A stretch of DNA of 64,000 nucleotides from JANNYA01 sp031409855 (GTDB lineage: Bacteria > Pseudomonadota > Gammaproteobacteria > Xanthomonadales > SZUA-5), in contig JANNYA010000199.1 of assembly GCA_031409855.1 (NCBI GenBank), positions 28,013 through 92,012 on the forward strand. The letters run 5' to 3'. Below, piece after piece: positions 24,032-34,034 of the stretch. The notes beneath the pieces were generated by a model, which was given only the letters and a program-made list of their open reading frames with translations, ran no database searches and had not been told where the DNA came from. Every line of letters begins with the position of its first letter. Within the stretch, counting starts at the first letter, position 1. The position numbers and the translations under genes were made by a program.

Positions 24032-26047
24032 CTATCCGCCCCGCATTTGTTTCAACAATGCCTGTGTGGCCTTGGCAAAAGCTTCGGCCTCTAACGCTGA
24101 TGCATTGGCTAAATCGTCTGCATAACTCAGGGCAATATAGCGTTGTGTCAGTTCGTCAAACGCATCAAACCATGGCTTTTGTGCAGCCGCGAGTTGCACG
24201 CGAACTAGAAAATCGCGCGGCCCTTCGGCGCTTTCGCGCTCGAAACCCAGTTGCGCAAGCCGCTTGAGCACGCGCAAATAGTGAATTTGCACAGGGTTTT
24301 CCGATCTGCGGTCGCGATACCACACGATCAGCGCCCAGAGGCCGCCTAGGCCTGCAAGTACACCCGCTAGCGTGCCGACCAGTTGTTCCCAACCGGCGTT
24401 AGCTACACCGAATGACTTAAACAAATCAGCCTGGCGCGCGGCGTTGAAATTTAGCACCGTGCGATTCCACCAGTCCGCTATTTGATCGCGGCGTTCGCGC
24501 AGTGCGCGCATGAAATCCGACTGATTTTCGCCGAACGCTTCGCGGGCAGCGGCGTCAACCCGTTCTGGCGGCACTTGTCCGGTCGGATCGATGCGTTGCC
24601 ACACATTATCAATAAGCACTTCATTCCATGCGTGCGCGCGGGCTTTGGTGACTAAAAAATAACCGGCATTATCGCGATATTCGCCGCCGGCAAAGCCGGT
24701 TGTCACCCGCGTCGGCACGCCCGCTGCGCGCATCAAAGTGGCGAAACTGCTGGAAAAATGTTGGCAAAAGCCCGCGCGGGTATCAAACAAAAATTCATCG
24801 GTGGTATGAATTCCTAAAAACTCGGGCGGCGCAAGCGTGTAGCGAAACGGTTGCTCGCGATACATCGCTAATGCTGCAGCGACAATGGCCGCCGGGTCTT
24901 TTTGATACTGCTGCGCAAACTGCTGGCCGAGTGCAATGGTGCGCGGGTTGCGATCGGGTGGTAGGCGCAGCGCCCAAAGGCGCTCTTGTGGCACGTATCG
25001 CCCCGGCGGCACCGTTGAGCTTAAGGCTGAGCTGGCCCGATAGCGCAAAAGGTCGCTAATTGGCGTGGTGCGAAAAAAGCGCTGCTCTGAGTTATAAAAC
25101 ACCGAGCTTTCGCCGACTGAAATTGCTTGATCTGCCACGAACAGCATGCGCTGATCCGTGGGTTCCAGAATTACCTCGTAGTTCAAATCTTGCGGCGACG
25201 CGGCGCTCGGGCGCATCAGATGGCTGCGTATTTCGCCGGTGCTCCAGGTGCCGTCCCCACCCAGATCCCACAGCACCGGGCCGCGAAAATACAGGCTGTT
25301 TCGATCCGGGCGAACGCCGTTGTCGAAACGAATGCGCATCAAGGGGCTGTCATCAATCAATAGCTCCGCCATGCTGCCCGGCGTCATCGTGTTCGACAAA
25401 CCACTGCGGCCATTGTCGCTCTCGGTAGTGCCCCACAAAGGCGTCGATAAGCGTGGAAATAGCAGCCATAGCGCCAAGGTCACCGGGATCGCTAAGCTCA
25501 ACAACGTCAGCACTTCTTTCGTGCCCAAGCGCCCGAATGGCGATCCGCTTGGACCGCCGACGGCGGGGCGTGAAAGCACTTCTAATGCGCCAAAGCAAAA
25601 AATCGTGGCTATGGCACTCAGAATCAAGGCCATGAAGCTTTGCGACATTAAAAAACTGGCTACCAATAAGAAAAACGAGGTGCACACCATCAGTCGCGCA
25701 TCCCGCGTGCTGGCGCTTTCGGTGGACTTCAGTGCCAGCATCAGCAGCAATAGTGCGCCGCCCGGGCCACGCCCATAAAAACTGCCATAGTTGGTAACGA
25801 CCAAGCTAACAAAGGCGGCAATGAGCACGACGCGCAACCACATCGGCCACGCTTGCGGATGACGTCGTGCGGTGCTGGCACGAATGCCCAAAATCACGAC
25901 CAAACAGAGACTGATCGACCACTCTAGCCACAGCAGCGCCGGTAAGCTAGCCGCAGCAAGCGCCATCACCGAGTATTGAAACTGCATCGGTGACAGCAGG
26001 GGTTTGCCGGGCTTGTTGCTTGGCGTGTTGCTTGGCACCTTACTCAT
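24032..26047 (-). CDS. tgpA: TgpA-type membrane transglutaminase-like protein (DUF3488 + transglutaminase)
   Basis: 671 residues, with about six N-terminal membrane helices (DUF3488, residues about 20-200), a periplasmic transglutaminase-like domain, a further helix near residue 555, and a cytoplasmic C-terminal tail (DUF4129-like, PRDFLVR). The catalytic triad is visible: Cys in AGFCQHFSSSFATLMRAAGV, His in KARAHAWNEVLI, Asp in WQRIDPTGQV. TgpA is essential in Pseudomonas aeruginosa, but its substrate is unknown. It is the last gene of the MoxR-DUF58-TgpA unit, whose starts and stops overlap by 4 bp. Confidence 0.95.
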   Translation of the reverse strand: MSKVPSNTPSNKPGKPLLSPMQFQYSVMALAAASLPALLWLEWSISLCLVVILGIRASTARRHPQAWPMWLRVVLIAAFVSLVVTNYGSFYGRGPGGALLLLMLALKSTESASTRDARLMVCTSFFLLVASFLMSQSFMALILSAIATIFCFGALEVLSRPAVGGPSGSPFGRLGTKEVLTLLSLAIPVTLALWLLFPRLSTPLWGTTESDNGRSGLSNTMTPGSMAELLIDDSPLMRIRFDNGVRPDRNSLYFRGPVLWDLGGDGTWSTGEIRSHLMRPSAASPQDLNYEVILEPTDQRMLFVADQAISVGESSVFYNSEQRFFRTTPISDLLRYRASSALSSTVPPGRYVPQERLWALRLPPDRNPRTIALGQQFAQQYQKDPAAIVAAALAMYREQPFRYTLAPPEFLGIHTTDEFLFDTRAGFCQHFSSSFATLMRAAGVPTRVTTGFAGGEYRDNAGYFLVTKARAHAWNEVLIDNVWQRIDPTGQVPPERVDAAAREAFGENQSDFMRALRERRDQIADWWNRTVLNFNAARQADLFKSFGVANAGWEQLVGTLAGVLAGLGGLWALIVWYRDRRSENPVQIHYLRVLKRLAQLGFERESAEGPRDFLVRVQLAAAQKPWFDAFDELTQRYIALSYADDLANASALEAEAFAKATQALLKQMRGG

Positions 26048-27030
26048 GGCGTTAATGCCAGTTGTTTTAAGCAGCTAAGCAAGTGTGCGGCACCCTGGCC
26101 AGAAGCTGATGCTTGATTCGGTAGGCGCAGCTCAAAATTTGCCTGCTCGGCGGCGGCGCGCACGCACCAGGCGGCAAGCCGACTGAGCTTGGCTTCGTGC
26201 GCCAAGCCCTGAATGTGCTGGTAGTCCAAAACCAATTCGGACGAAGTCGGCGTTTCCAGCTCACGCGTGCGCAGCTCGCCCGCACGCGCAGAAGCGCGCC
26301 AAGCAATTTGGCGCGGCGCATCGCCCGGGCGATAAGCGCGTAAATTGCGCAAATCTTCATCGCCCGCATGACTCGCTCGCCCCAGCCCATGCGATGAATC
26401 AACCGGTAAATTCGGTGGTTTGGCTTCGAGCATGGGATAGATCAACGCCTGGGTTTCAGGCCAAACATGCGCCCAAACGGTAAAAAGGCCGAACGGCCAC
26501 TGCGTAGAAATCGTCAATGGTGGTAATTCCTGCCAGCCGCGTTTCACAGCGGGCAAGGCGAACTGGATGGCGCTGGCACCCGGCAGCTCGAACTCAACGC
26601 GCGTGCCAAATTCAAATTCACCATTGAGGCAGGTGCGTGCCCGGGCGTCGTGCGGATTGATCCCGACCTCGACCGCTAAGTCGCCACCCGCAAATGCTGG
26701 CTGCGCTAACACATGGCTAAACTCTAAGCGGATCAAGTTTCGATGCGCAACGTGCACTGATAAAAACGCCAGCGCACAAAACAAAAACGCAAATCCTAGC
26801 GCTAAATTGTTGTTGTAGTTCAGCGCGCCCAGTGTGCAAACAAACAGCACCAGGGCGGTAAAGCAGCCAAAGCCAGTCGGCAACACATAAAGTCTTTTCT
26901 GATTTAGCAAAATCGGTAAGCTGCGGCCGGCGCGCTTGCCCAGTATTCTCGAAAAGCGACTATTTAGGCGCGCTTTTATGCGCTGCAGCCAGCCAATCAA
27001 GCCTATAAATTCGAGCAATTGGCGAATCAA
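26044..27030 (-). CDS. DUF58-domain protein
   Basis: 328 residues; two hydrophobic helices near residues 60-95 anchor the protein. The DUF58 signature follows: GDEDLRNLRAYRPGDAPRQI, then AWRASARAGELRTRELE at about residues 215-255. DUF58 proteins occur next to MoxR ATPases and are thought to be their partners. Overlaps the genes on both sides, so an operon is clear. Molecular function unknown. Confidence 0.95.
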   Translation of the reverse strand: MIRQLLEFIGLIGWLQRIKARLNSRFSRILGKRAGRSLPILLNQKRLYVLPTGFGCFTALVLFVCTLGALNYNNNLALGFAFLFCALAFLSVHVAHRNLIRLEFSHVLAQPAFAGGDLAVEVGINPHDARARTCLNGEFEFGTRVEFELPGASAIQFALPAVKRGWQELPPLTISTQWPFGLFTVWAHVWPETQALIYPMLEAKPPNLPVDSSHGLGRASHAGDEDLRNLRAYRPGDAPRQIAWRASARAGELRTRELETPTSSELVLDYQHIQGLAHEAKLSRLAAWCVRAAAEQANFELRLPNQASASGQGAAHLLSCLKQLALTP

Positions 27031-27977
27031 ATCGCCGCCGTCTTCTTCAAAATCTGAGTTGCTACCGCACGTGCGTTCAAGCCCGCATCACGTACCGTCA
27101 AGCGGTGCGCGGCGACTGCGACAAAGACATGTTGCACATCTTCTGGCAGCACGAAGCCACGGCCGTTCAAAAATGCGATGGCGCGCGCGCAATTCAGCAG
27201 CGCCAAACCTGCGCGCGGACTTAAGCCAAAGCGCAGCTCGGGCGCGGTTCGCGTTGCCGCAATCAGGCGTTGCAGATAGTCCAGCAAGTTCGCAGATGCC
27301 TGTATGTGCTTCAAATTTTGCTGCAGCGTCAGTAATTCCGCTTTAGTAACACACGGCTGCAAGGCTTGCACCATTGCGCGCCGGTCGGTGCCGGAAAGCA
27401 ACATGCGCTCGTGCGCGGGGTCAGGGTAGCCGATCGACAGCGTCAGCATAAAACGATCCAGCTGGGATTCCGGCAGCACAAAGGTACCGGCCTGCTCGGT
27501 TGGGTTTTGCGTTGCGATTACGAAAAATGGCTGATTCAGCGGCCGCGTCGTGCCATCCACCGTGATTTGCGATTCCGCCATCGCTTCGAGCAGCGCCGAC
27601 TGCGTTTTTGGCGACCCGCGATTCAACTCGTCAGCTAGTAATAGCTCAGTAAATAATGGGCCGGGAATGAACTCGAAACGTTCTAAATCGCGCCGGTAAA
27701 TTGAAACGCCGGTCAAATCGGCGGGTAATAGGTCACTGGTGAACTGCACGCGCTGAAATTTCAGCGCAAACGACTGCGCCAGCGCGTGTGCCAGCGTGGT
27801 TTTCCCCACGCCGGGCAAGTCTTCCAATAAAACATGACCGTTCGCTAACAGCGCCGCTAACACGAGGCGCACAACCTCGGGTTTGCCGACAATGACTTGG
27901 TTGATTTGCGCTTCCGCGCTAAGCAAAGCCGCGCGCGCGGAGTGGGTGGCCGTGGAAGAATTCTGCGAGGCATCCAT
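27027..27977 (-). CDS. MoxR-family AAA+ ATPase
   Basis: A 316-residue ATPase with Walker A LLEDLPGVGKTTLAHAL, Walker B LLLADELNRG, sensor-type ATQNPTEQAGTFVLPESQLD, and the arginine-finger region GLSPRAGLALLN, the classic MoxR set. I start it at the ATG at 27977 (MDASQNSSTATH); the open frame to 28091 runs into the terminator. Function: chaperone-like ATPase, co-operating with the DUF58 and TgpA proteins in the membrane (family knowledge). The bidirectional terminator at 28090-28118 separates it from the upstream gene. Confidence 0.95.
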   Translation of the reverse strand: MDASQNSSTATHSARAALLSAEAQINQVIVGKPEVVRLVLAALLANGHVLLEDLPGVGKTTLAHALAQSFALKFQRVQFTSDLLPADLTGVSIYRRDLERFEFIPGPLFTELLLADELNRGSPKTQSALLEAMAESQITVDGTTRPLNQPFFVIATQNPTEQAGTFVLPESQLDRFMLTLSIGYPDPAHERMLLSGTDRRAMVQALQPCVTKAELLTLQQNLKHIQASANLLDYLQRLIAATRTAPELRFGLSPRAGLALLNCARAIAFLNGRGFVLPEDVQHVFVAVAAHRLTVRDAGLNARAVATQILKKTAAI

Positions 27978-28089
27978 AAGCGTAGGGCGATTGAGTGAAG
28001 AGTGTTGAGCATACGTGAGCAAGGGGTGATCAGGATGCGAATTCGTGTACAGCGTGGCGATGGCGCGCATTACAATGAATAGCGCCCAC

Positions 28090-28118
28090 AAAAAACCCCG
28101 CAGCAGCGGGGTTTTTTT
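28090..28118 (-). terminator. Rho-independent terminator (symmetric)
   Basis: CCCCGC / GCGGGG stem with an AGCA loop at 28096-28111, flanked by six A on the left and seven T on the right. It terminates the minus-strand gene ending at 28137. It lies between that gene and the MoxR gene, and can also work on the plus strand. Confidence 0.9.
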
Positions 28119-28136
28119 GCGGTGAAAAAACTCTCT

Positions 28137-28673
28137 CTAGCTAGCGCGAGCAGTACGCAAAACCCGATCAGGAACGCTGGCAGCATCTTTCAAGCTACCA
28201 AGCAAAGCCATCACTTGTTTTTCCAAGGGCGCAAAATCGCCGCGTAAGCCACGAATTTCGTGATACACCACCGCCAGCCAAAGGGAAACGCCACGCACCT
28301 TCATCTGTACGTTTTCATCTTTCAAGCGCTTAAACGCGATTTCGGTGCCATTGCCCCAGGGCGCATAGCGATCTACATTTTCGCTGCCATATAAATGCGG
28401 TATCGATGCCAGCGCTGCGTTGTTCAATTCACGCATTACTAGGCCCAAAAGCTCGCGCCGCTGTAAGGACGTGAACTCGTCGACGACTTTGTTGACTTCT
28501 TTGAACTGGCGTTTGAGCGCGAAACAGCGCCCCATGGTCAGCGCGCGGATTACAAATTTCATCATCGAACTCCGGGATTTGGTAGGGGTTAAAACAGCGG
28601 TCTGCGAAAAAGTGGCTGCGTCTAAATTGGGCGGCACGGATGCGTTGTTGTTAGTCATTGCTTGCGTAAACAT
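28137..28673 (-). CDS. Protein of unknown function
   Basis: 178 residues starting at the ATG at 28673 (MFTQAMTNNNAS), which has GAGGTT upstream. The N-terminal 40 residues are Ser/Thr/Asn-rich and probably disordered; the rest is basic and helical, with RRELLGLVMRELNNAALASI then PHLYG, and WLAVVYHEIRGLRGDFAPLEKQ. No signal peptide or catalytic motif. Monocistronic, ended by the terminator at 28090-28118. I do not recognise the family. Confidence 0.6.
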   Translation of the reverse strand: MFTQAMTNNNASVPPNLDAATFSQTAVLTPTKSRSSMMKFVIRALTMGRCFALKRQFKEVNKVVDEFTSLQRRELLGLVMRELNNAALASIPHLYGSENVDRYAPWGNGTEIAFKRLKDENVQMKVRGVSLWLAVVYHEIRGLRGDFAPLEKQVMALLGSLKDAASVPDRVLRTARAS

Positions 28674-29015
28674 TTTGAACCTCACAGACCCCTGCTTGGT
28701 AGGGCTATGTTGAAGTATTCGCAAACGTTGGGGATTGACTTACGTCACATTTTGACACACCGCGTCAAATGAGGCGCAATAACAACAGAAACAGCGCAAC
28801 AGTACAAGTATTTTCACGCGTGCTTGACACCTGCCTTTCAGTTGAGTCAAAACTATTCGCGCTTAAAGCCTTAGTATCGCCAGAAGTTGGCCGCAATCGC
28901 GCCGAATTTGCCCTAAATAACGTTTATTTAACGCTTGTAATGATCATGCTTAAAAACGGCTGCGCAGTCTGGAGCGCATTTGAAATCACCGAACACCGAT
29001 CAACCTAGGATTTTT
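28674..29015. other. 342-bp divergent intergenic region
   Basis: Lies between the divergent starts of the unknown 28137-28673 gene and the alpha-2-macroglobulin gene and should hold both promoters. A TTGACA-like -35 occurs near 28826, but no good -10 at standard spacing. The inverted repeat at 28751-28769 is listed separately. A short open frame at 28769-29008 looks non-coding. Confidence 0.5.
28751..28769. promoter_or_regulatory. Possible operator (inverted repeat)
   Basis: TTTGAC-N7-GTCAAA, a perfect 6-bp-arm inverted repeat about 80 bp upstream of the divergent minus-strand gene. It could bind a dimeric regulator; there is no direct evidence for which. Confidence 0.3.
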
Positions 29016-32000
29016 ATGCCGCGTCACTCGCTTTTTGGACTTTCGCCTACCTCGCTTTTGCCTGCCTTGCTTTTATCGGTCGGTCTGCTCAGTTTTGGCC
29101 TTTCTGGTTGCTCCAAAGAGGGCGTTAATTCCGCGCCCGCTGCTATTGAGGCGAAAGCCGCAACGGCACAAGTACAGTCGGGTTTTTATGTGGCATTGAT
29201 TAACTCGGCGGTCGTCGACGCTGAGCCTGCTATTGAGCTTTCCACCAGCGAGCCGCTGGCCAGCGAGCAAGATTTCAACAAGGTGATCACAGTGACCGAT
29301 GCTGCGGGCAAAGCGGTCGATGGCGGTTGGAGCTTGGACTACAACGACAACCGTGTAGTGCGCTTTAGCCCCGTTAAATCGGGCGAGGATTACAAAATTG
29401 TGGTCAGCAAAGAGCTGCTGAGCAAATCCGGCGCCCAGTTTGCGAATGATTATGTCGAAACGCTTAAAGGCGTCGAGCAACCGCCCACGATCGGCTTTTC
29501 TGGCCAGGGCAGTGTCTTGCCTGCGCGCGCGACTGAGGGTTTGCCGATACGCACCGTTAACGTTAGCGAAGTAGACGTGCAGTTTTTACGCGTTAAGGAC
29601 GCAAATATCTCGGAGGCTATACGTGACCGCGCCTTTCGCGGTGCCCAAGGCGGCTGGCAGCTGAATTATTTGAAGAAAATTACCGAGAACGTTTACGGCA
29701 ACCGCTTTCAGATCACTGACACGCACCGCAATAAGCAAATTCTGAGCTTTCTGCCGATCCAAACCATCGCTGAGTTAAAGCGCCCAGGGCTGTATTACGC
29801 GATCATGCGCCGACCAAGTGACTTTGATGAGCAGTTTGAAGTCACGCATTACGTCGTCAGCGATGTCGGCGTACACCTGCGCCGCTACCAAAACCGCGCC
29901 TTGGTTTTAGCGCGCAGTTTGTCCAGCGGTGCCGCGCTTAGTGACGTGCAGATAACGTTGTTGAATAGCTATGGTCAACCCATTTTGGCGGGCAAAACCA
30001 ACGCTGATGGACAGGCCAGTTTTGAGCAAGCGCCGAATAATGAAATGGTGCTGTTGGCGCAGGCAGGCGATGACTTGAGCGTGCTGCCGTTTAATCAACC
30101 GGCGCTGGACTTATCCGAGTTTGAAATCACCGGCGGCACTGCGGATGCCAACACCATCCATATTTGGAGCGGCCGAGATTTATATCGCCCAGGTGAGGAA
30201 CTGAAATTTTCGGCGCTGCTGCGTGACTTTGACGGCAAGCCAGTCGCGGCTCAGCCAGTGTTTGCAAATTTGCGCCAGCCGGATGGCAAGCTTTACGCCG
30301 CCAGCGAATTGAAGGTCAGTGAACTCGGCTATTTAGAATTCAAACGTGCGATGCCGAGCGATGTGCCGACCGGGCGCTGGAAGCTAGAAATGGGCACGGA
30401 CCCTGAAGGCAAGGGCCGCCTTCATACCTTTAATTTCCGCATTGAAGAATTTTTGCCAGAACGCCTCAAGCTTGAGCTGGCAAGTAGGCAAGCGCGGCTT
30501 GCACCCGCAGAAGCCTTGAACCTTGATGTGACCGGTGCCTATTTGTACGGCGCGCCAGCAGGTGGTAATCGCTTCACCGCGAAATACGTTTTAAGCGCAG
30601 ATGCCGCTGCCGTGCCGAGCTTGAAAGGCTATATTTTCGGCGATCAAATCAATAAGCCCAAATCTGAGCAAGTCGATGCGATTGACGAAACTTTAGGTGC
30701 GGATGGCAAGTTGAGCAGTGCGATTGCGATTCCCGGCGATCAAATCAACGGCCCAATCAGTGTCGCGGTCATTGGTGAGCTATTTGAAACGGGTGGCCGC
30801 GCAGTGACGCGTGTGCTTAAGCGTAGTGTCTGGCCCGCCGAGCAATTGGTCGGCGTGCGGCCACTGTTTACTGATAACGATGCCGGCGGAAATTCGCGCG
30901 CGGCGTTTGAAGTCATGCGCGTTGCTGCTGATGGCACGCCAACAGCAGCAAAGGTGCAGGTAAAGTTGGTGCGGGAGCGTCGTGATTACCGCTGGAGCTA
31001 TAAATCCGGCCTAGGCTGGGTGAGTGATTACACCGAATCCTTAAGCGACGGGGAATCACAAGCTTTGGCACTGGACGGCAAAATCGCGGGCCGAGTCGAA
31101 TTCCCGGTGGAATGGGGCAACTATCGCTTAGAAATTACCGATCCAGAAACCAAATTGGTCACGCGCTATCCCTTTTATGCAGGCTGGAGCTGGGGTAGTG
31201 ACAATACTGGGCCAGATTCACGCCCGGACAAGGTCAAACTGGCTTTGGATAAGTCCGCCTATAAAGTCGGCGACACACTTAAACTTACGATCACTCCGCC
31301 CGAGGAAGGCGTCGGTTTGCTGCTGGTGGAATCTGACAAGTTGCTGCAAACGCAAGAATTTAGCGCCGGTAAAACCACGACATTGGAGCTGAAAATAGCG
31401 CCCGAGTGGGATCGCCACGATGTTTATATTTCGGCGATGGTGTTCAAGCCGGGCGATAACTCAAACCACATTACGCCTAAGCGTGCGATTGGCATGATCC
31501 ACTTGCCGATGGATCGCGCCGCACGTCAGCTCAAAGTTGTGCTGAGTGCACCGGCAAAAATGCTGCCATCACAAGCCCTAAGCGCGCAGGTGTCGGTGCC
31601 GGAACTGAAATCGCAAACCGCTTACGTCACGGTGCACGCGGTCGATCAGGGCATCACCAATATCACCAATTTCACCGTGCCCGACCCGTTCAAGCACTTC
31701 TTTGCGCAACGCGCGTTTGCGATTGATTTGTTTGACGTGTATGGCCGAATTATTGAGTCCTTACCCGGCACGTTGGCGAAATTGCGCTTTGGTGGTGATG
31801 GCATGCTCGGCGCATTGCCGCAGGCGAATCGCAGCACTGCAAAGGTGCTGACGGTCGACTTATTTAGCGGCGCCGTCGCACTGGATGCGAAAGGAAATGC
31901 TACCGTGCCGCTGAGTGTGCCGGATTTTAATGGCAGCCTGAAAGTGTCGGCCGTGGTGTTTTCAGATCAGCGATACGGCTTCGCGCAGAGCGAAACCATT

Positions 32001-33911
32001 GTGCGTGCGCCGGTCGTCGTTGAAGTCAGCATGCCGCGTGTTTTTGCCCCGGGCGACAGCGGCAAGCTGACCGTCGACGTGCAAAATTTCACCGATAAGC
32101 CGGGCGAATTTACCCTGCAGCTAAAGTCGGGCGATGGCCTTAAATTCTCCAGTAATCAGGCCAACATATCGTTAGCGGATCAAGAAAAGAAAACTTTGAG
32201 CTTTGATGTGGCCGCCACCGCCGCGATTGGTATCGCCAAGTATTCGGTGGGCGTCAGTGGAAACGGTGCTAAGTTTGAGCGCAAGTTTGAATCAGTAGTT
32301 CGCCCGGCATGGAATGAAACACGGCGCGTGCGTTTTGAGACGCTGAGCGCACCAGGCTCAGTAGACCTAAACGTCGGCACCAGCGATTTTTACCCAGGCA
32401 CCGTGCGCTCACGATTTAGTTTGAGCGGGCGTGCGCCGATCCCAGTGGCGGATGCTGCGAAAGGCTTGTTCGAATATCCTTATGGCTGCATCGAGCAAAC
32501 CACCAGCAAGTTGATGCCGTATCTAACGCTTGATGACGCCGCATTGGCAAAACTGGGCTTGCCGCAATCCAGCGTTAAAAGCCGCGCCGAAAACATCAGT
32601 TTTGGTCTTGGGCGAATTGCCTCCATGCAGGCCGAATCCGGGCACTTTAACTATTGGCCGGAAGGCGATTATGCCGAGCCCACTTTAACGCCCTTTATTG
32701 CCGACGTGCTGGTTGACGCGCAAATGCAGGGCTATGCCATGCCGCCGCAAGTATTGCAAAAGGCGTTGGAGCGCTTGAAAGAAAGCCTGCTGTCGGGTGG
32801 CGAGTTGAATTATGACCGCGTCTACAACGATAACTCCGAGCATTTGCGCCTGAGCTACAACGCCTATGCCGGCTATGTGCTGGCGCGCGTCAATCAAGCG
32901 CCGTTGGGCAGTTTGCGGTCAATTTTTGATGCTGGGGCCACAAAGGCGCTATCGCCGTTGCCACTAGTACGTTTGGCGATTGCGTTAAAAACAGCGGGCG
33001 ATAATAAGCGTGCTGAGGAAGCACTCAAACTCGCGTTTGGCGAAAAATGGGCGATGCAGCAAGATCGTTGGCTAGGTGATTACGGTAGTGTATTGCGTGA
33101 CCAAGCTTTGTCATTAGCCTTGGTTATTGAAACCAAAATGTCGCCACCAGATTTGGATGCGCGGCTGTTGGAAGTGACCTATTTGGTGCGTGAAAATCCG
33201 TATATGTCCACGCAAGATCGCGTCGGTTTGGTGCGATTAGCCAAAGCGCTGAGCGCAAGTAAAGGCCAGCTTGAAGGCGCGCTGGTCTTGAACGGCAGCC
33301 CGCAACCGTTTAGCACCAGCGGTATTTTTGCGGCGGATTTATCCTACGCGGAGTTAAATTCCGGTGCCAAGATTGAGACGAAATCCGACGGCCCGCTGTA
33401 TTTAATGCAGCAAACCGCCGGCATCACCCGCATCGCACCGCAGCCTAGCTCCGATGTGCTGCAAGTGGCGCGCAAGTACTTCAATATGGACGGTACGACG
33501 TTCGACGGCGACAGCATTCGCGAAGGCGAGCGCCTAATTGTCGGCTTGACCATTCAATCGAAGATTTGGGCCAACGATTTGCTGCTGGTGGATTTGTTGC
33601 CGGGTGGCTTTGAAGCAGAAAACCTCAATCTCTTGCCGGCCGAACAGCTCAGCGGTTTGAAAGCCGGTGAGCTTAGCGTCAGTGATATCCGAGCCCAAGT
33701 CAGCGTACGCTTTGAGGAATTCCGCGATGATCGCTACGTACTTGCGATGCCGATTAGTGAAGGCGAAACGCGCTATTTTTATGTCGTGCGTGCGGTCTCA
33801 CCGGGTACGTTCGTGGTGCCTCCGACGCAGCTTGAAGATATGTATCGGCCGACAATGAGCACCGTTGGGGTTTCGATTCCGGCGCGGGTGACGGTGTTAG
33901 AGGGGAATTAG
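29016..33911 (+). CDS. Bacterial alpha-2-macroglobulin lipoprotein (YfhM type)
   Basis: 1631 residues, close to E. coli YfhM. The ATG at 29016 (TAGGA upstream) starts a lipoprotein signal ending in GLSGC. The mature protein carries an array of macroglobulin domains (MG, Ig-like), with FRIEEFLPERLKLEL as an MG boundary, a bait-like region, then the thioester motif GCIEQ (Cys near residue 1158) in YPYGCIEQTTSKLMPYL. Family role: a periplasmic protease trap that shields the cell by covalent binding of attacking proteases. It precedes pbpC, as in E. coli, which supports a joint role with the peptidoglycan repair synthase PBP1C. Confidence 0.95.
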   Translation: MPRHSLFGLSPTSLLPALLLSVGLLSFGLSGCSKEGVNSAPAAIEAKAATAQVQSGFYVALINSAVVDAEPAIELSTSEPLASEQDFNKVITVTDAAGKAVDGGWSLDYNDNRVVRFSPVKSGEDYKIVVSKELLSKSGAQFANDYVETLKGVEQPPTIGFSGQGSVLPARATEGLPIRTVNVSEVDVQFLRVKDANISEAIRDRAFRGAQGGWQLNYLKKITENVYGNRFQITDTHRNKQILSFLPIQTIAELKRPGLYYAIMRRPSDFDEQFEVTHYVVSDVGVHLRRYQNRALVLARSLSSGAALSDVQITLLNSYGQPILAGKTNADGQASFEQAPNNEMVLLAQAGDDLSVLPFNQPALDLSEFEITGGTADANTIHIWSGRDLYRPGEELKFSALLRDFDGKPVAAQPVFANLRQPDGKLYAASELKVSELGYLEFKRAMPSDVPTGRWKLEMGTDPEGKGRLHTFNFRIEEFLPERLKLELASRQARLAPAEALNLDVTGAYLYGAPAGGNRFTAKYVLSADAAAVPSLKGYIFGDQINKPKSEQVDAIDETLGADGKLSSAIAIPGDQINGPISVAVIGELFETGGRAVTRVLKRSVWPAEQLVGVRPLFTDNDAGGNSRAAFEVMRVAADGTPTAAKVQVKLVRERRDYRWSYKSGLGWVSDYTESLSDGESQALALDGKIAGRVEFPVEWGNYRLEITDPETKLVTRYPFYAGWSWGSDNTGPDSRPDKVKLALDKSAYKVGDTLKLTITPPEEGVGLLLVESDKLLQTQEFSAGKTTTLELKIAPEWDRHDVYISAMVFKPGDNSNHITPKRAIGMIHLPMDRAARQLKVVLSAPAKMLPSQALSAQVSVPELKSQTAYVTVHAVDQGITNITNFTVPDPFKHFFAQRAFAIDLFDVYGRIIESLPGTLAKLRFGGDGMLGALPQANRSTAKVLTVDLFSGAVALDAKGNATVPLSVPDFNGSLKVSAVVFSDQRYGFAQSETIVRAPVVVEVSMPRVFAPGDSGKLTVDVQNFTDKPGEFTLQLKSGDGLKFSSNQANISLADQEKKTLSFDVAATAAIGIAKYSVGVSGNGAKFERKFESVVRPAWNETRRVRFETLSAPGSVDLNVGTSDFYPGTVRSRFSLSGRAPIPVADAAKGLFEYPYGCIEQTTSKLMPYLTLDDAALAKLGLPQSSVKSRAENISFGLGRIASMQAESGHFNYWPEGDYAEPTLTPFIADVLVDAQMQGYAMPPQVLQKALERLKESLLSGGELNYDRVYNDNSEHLRLSYNAYAGYVLARVNQAPLGSLRSIFDAGATKALSPLPLVRLAIALKTAGDNKRAEEALKLAFGEKWAMQQDRWLGDYGSVLRDQALSLALVIETKMSPPDLDARLLEVTYLVRENPYMSTQDRVGLVRLAKALSASKGQLEGALVLNGSPQPFSTSGIFAADLSYAELNSGAKIETKSDGPLYLMQQTAGITRIAPQPSSDVLQVARKYFNMDGTTFDGDSIREGERLIVGLTIQSKIWANDLLLVDLLPGGFEAENLNLLPAEQLSGLKAGELSVSDIRAQVSVRFEEFRDDRYVLAMPISEGETRYFYVVRAVSPGTFVVPPTQLEDMYRPTMSTVGVSIPARVTVLEGN

Positions 33912-33922
33912 CTCTACTCTAT

Positions 33923-34012
33923 TCGTCATTCCCGCATGCTTTTAGCGGGAATCCAGTTTGTTCAAAGCTTTATAGTCACTGGATCCCCGATAAAAACACT
34001 CGGGGATGACGA
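33923..34012. repeat. Dispersed palindromic repeat, family A, copy 2
   Basis: 90-bp copy of the element at 8222, with the same ends (TCGTCATTCCCGC and GGGGATGACGA) and the same terminal hairpins, but a shorter, unrelated middle. It fills the gap between the alpha-2-macroglobulin gene and pbpC, ending 22 bp before the pbpC start, so it may affect read-through between them. Confidence 0.88.
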
Positions 34013-34034
34013 GTTGCTGGGTGGGTGGTAGGTG

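Noticed and set aside
28769..29008. Short plus-strand frame of 79 codons upstream of the alpha-2-macroglobulin gene
   Set aside because: No ribosome site, no recognisable domain, and it overlaps likely promoter sequence.
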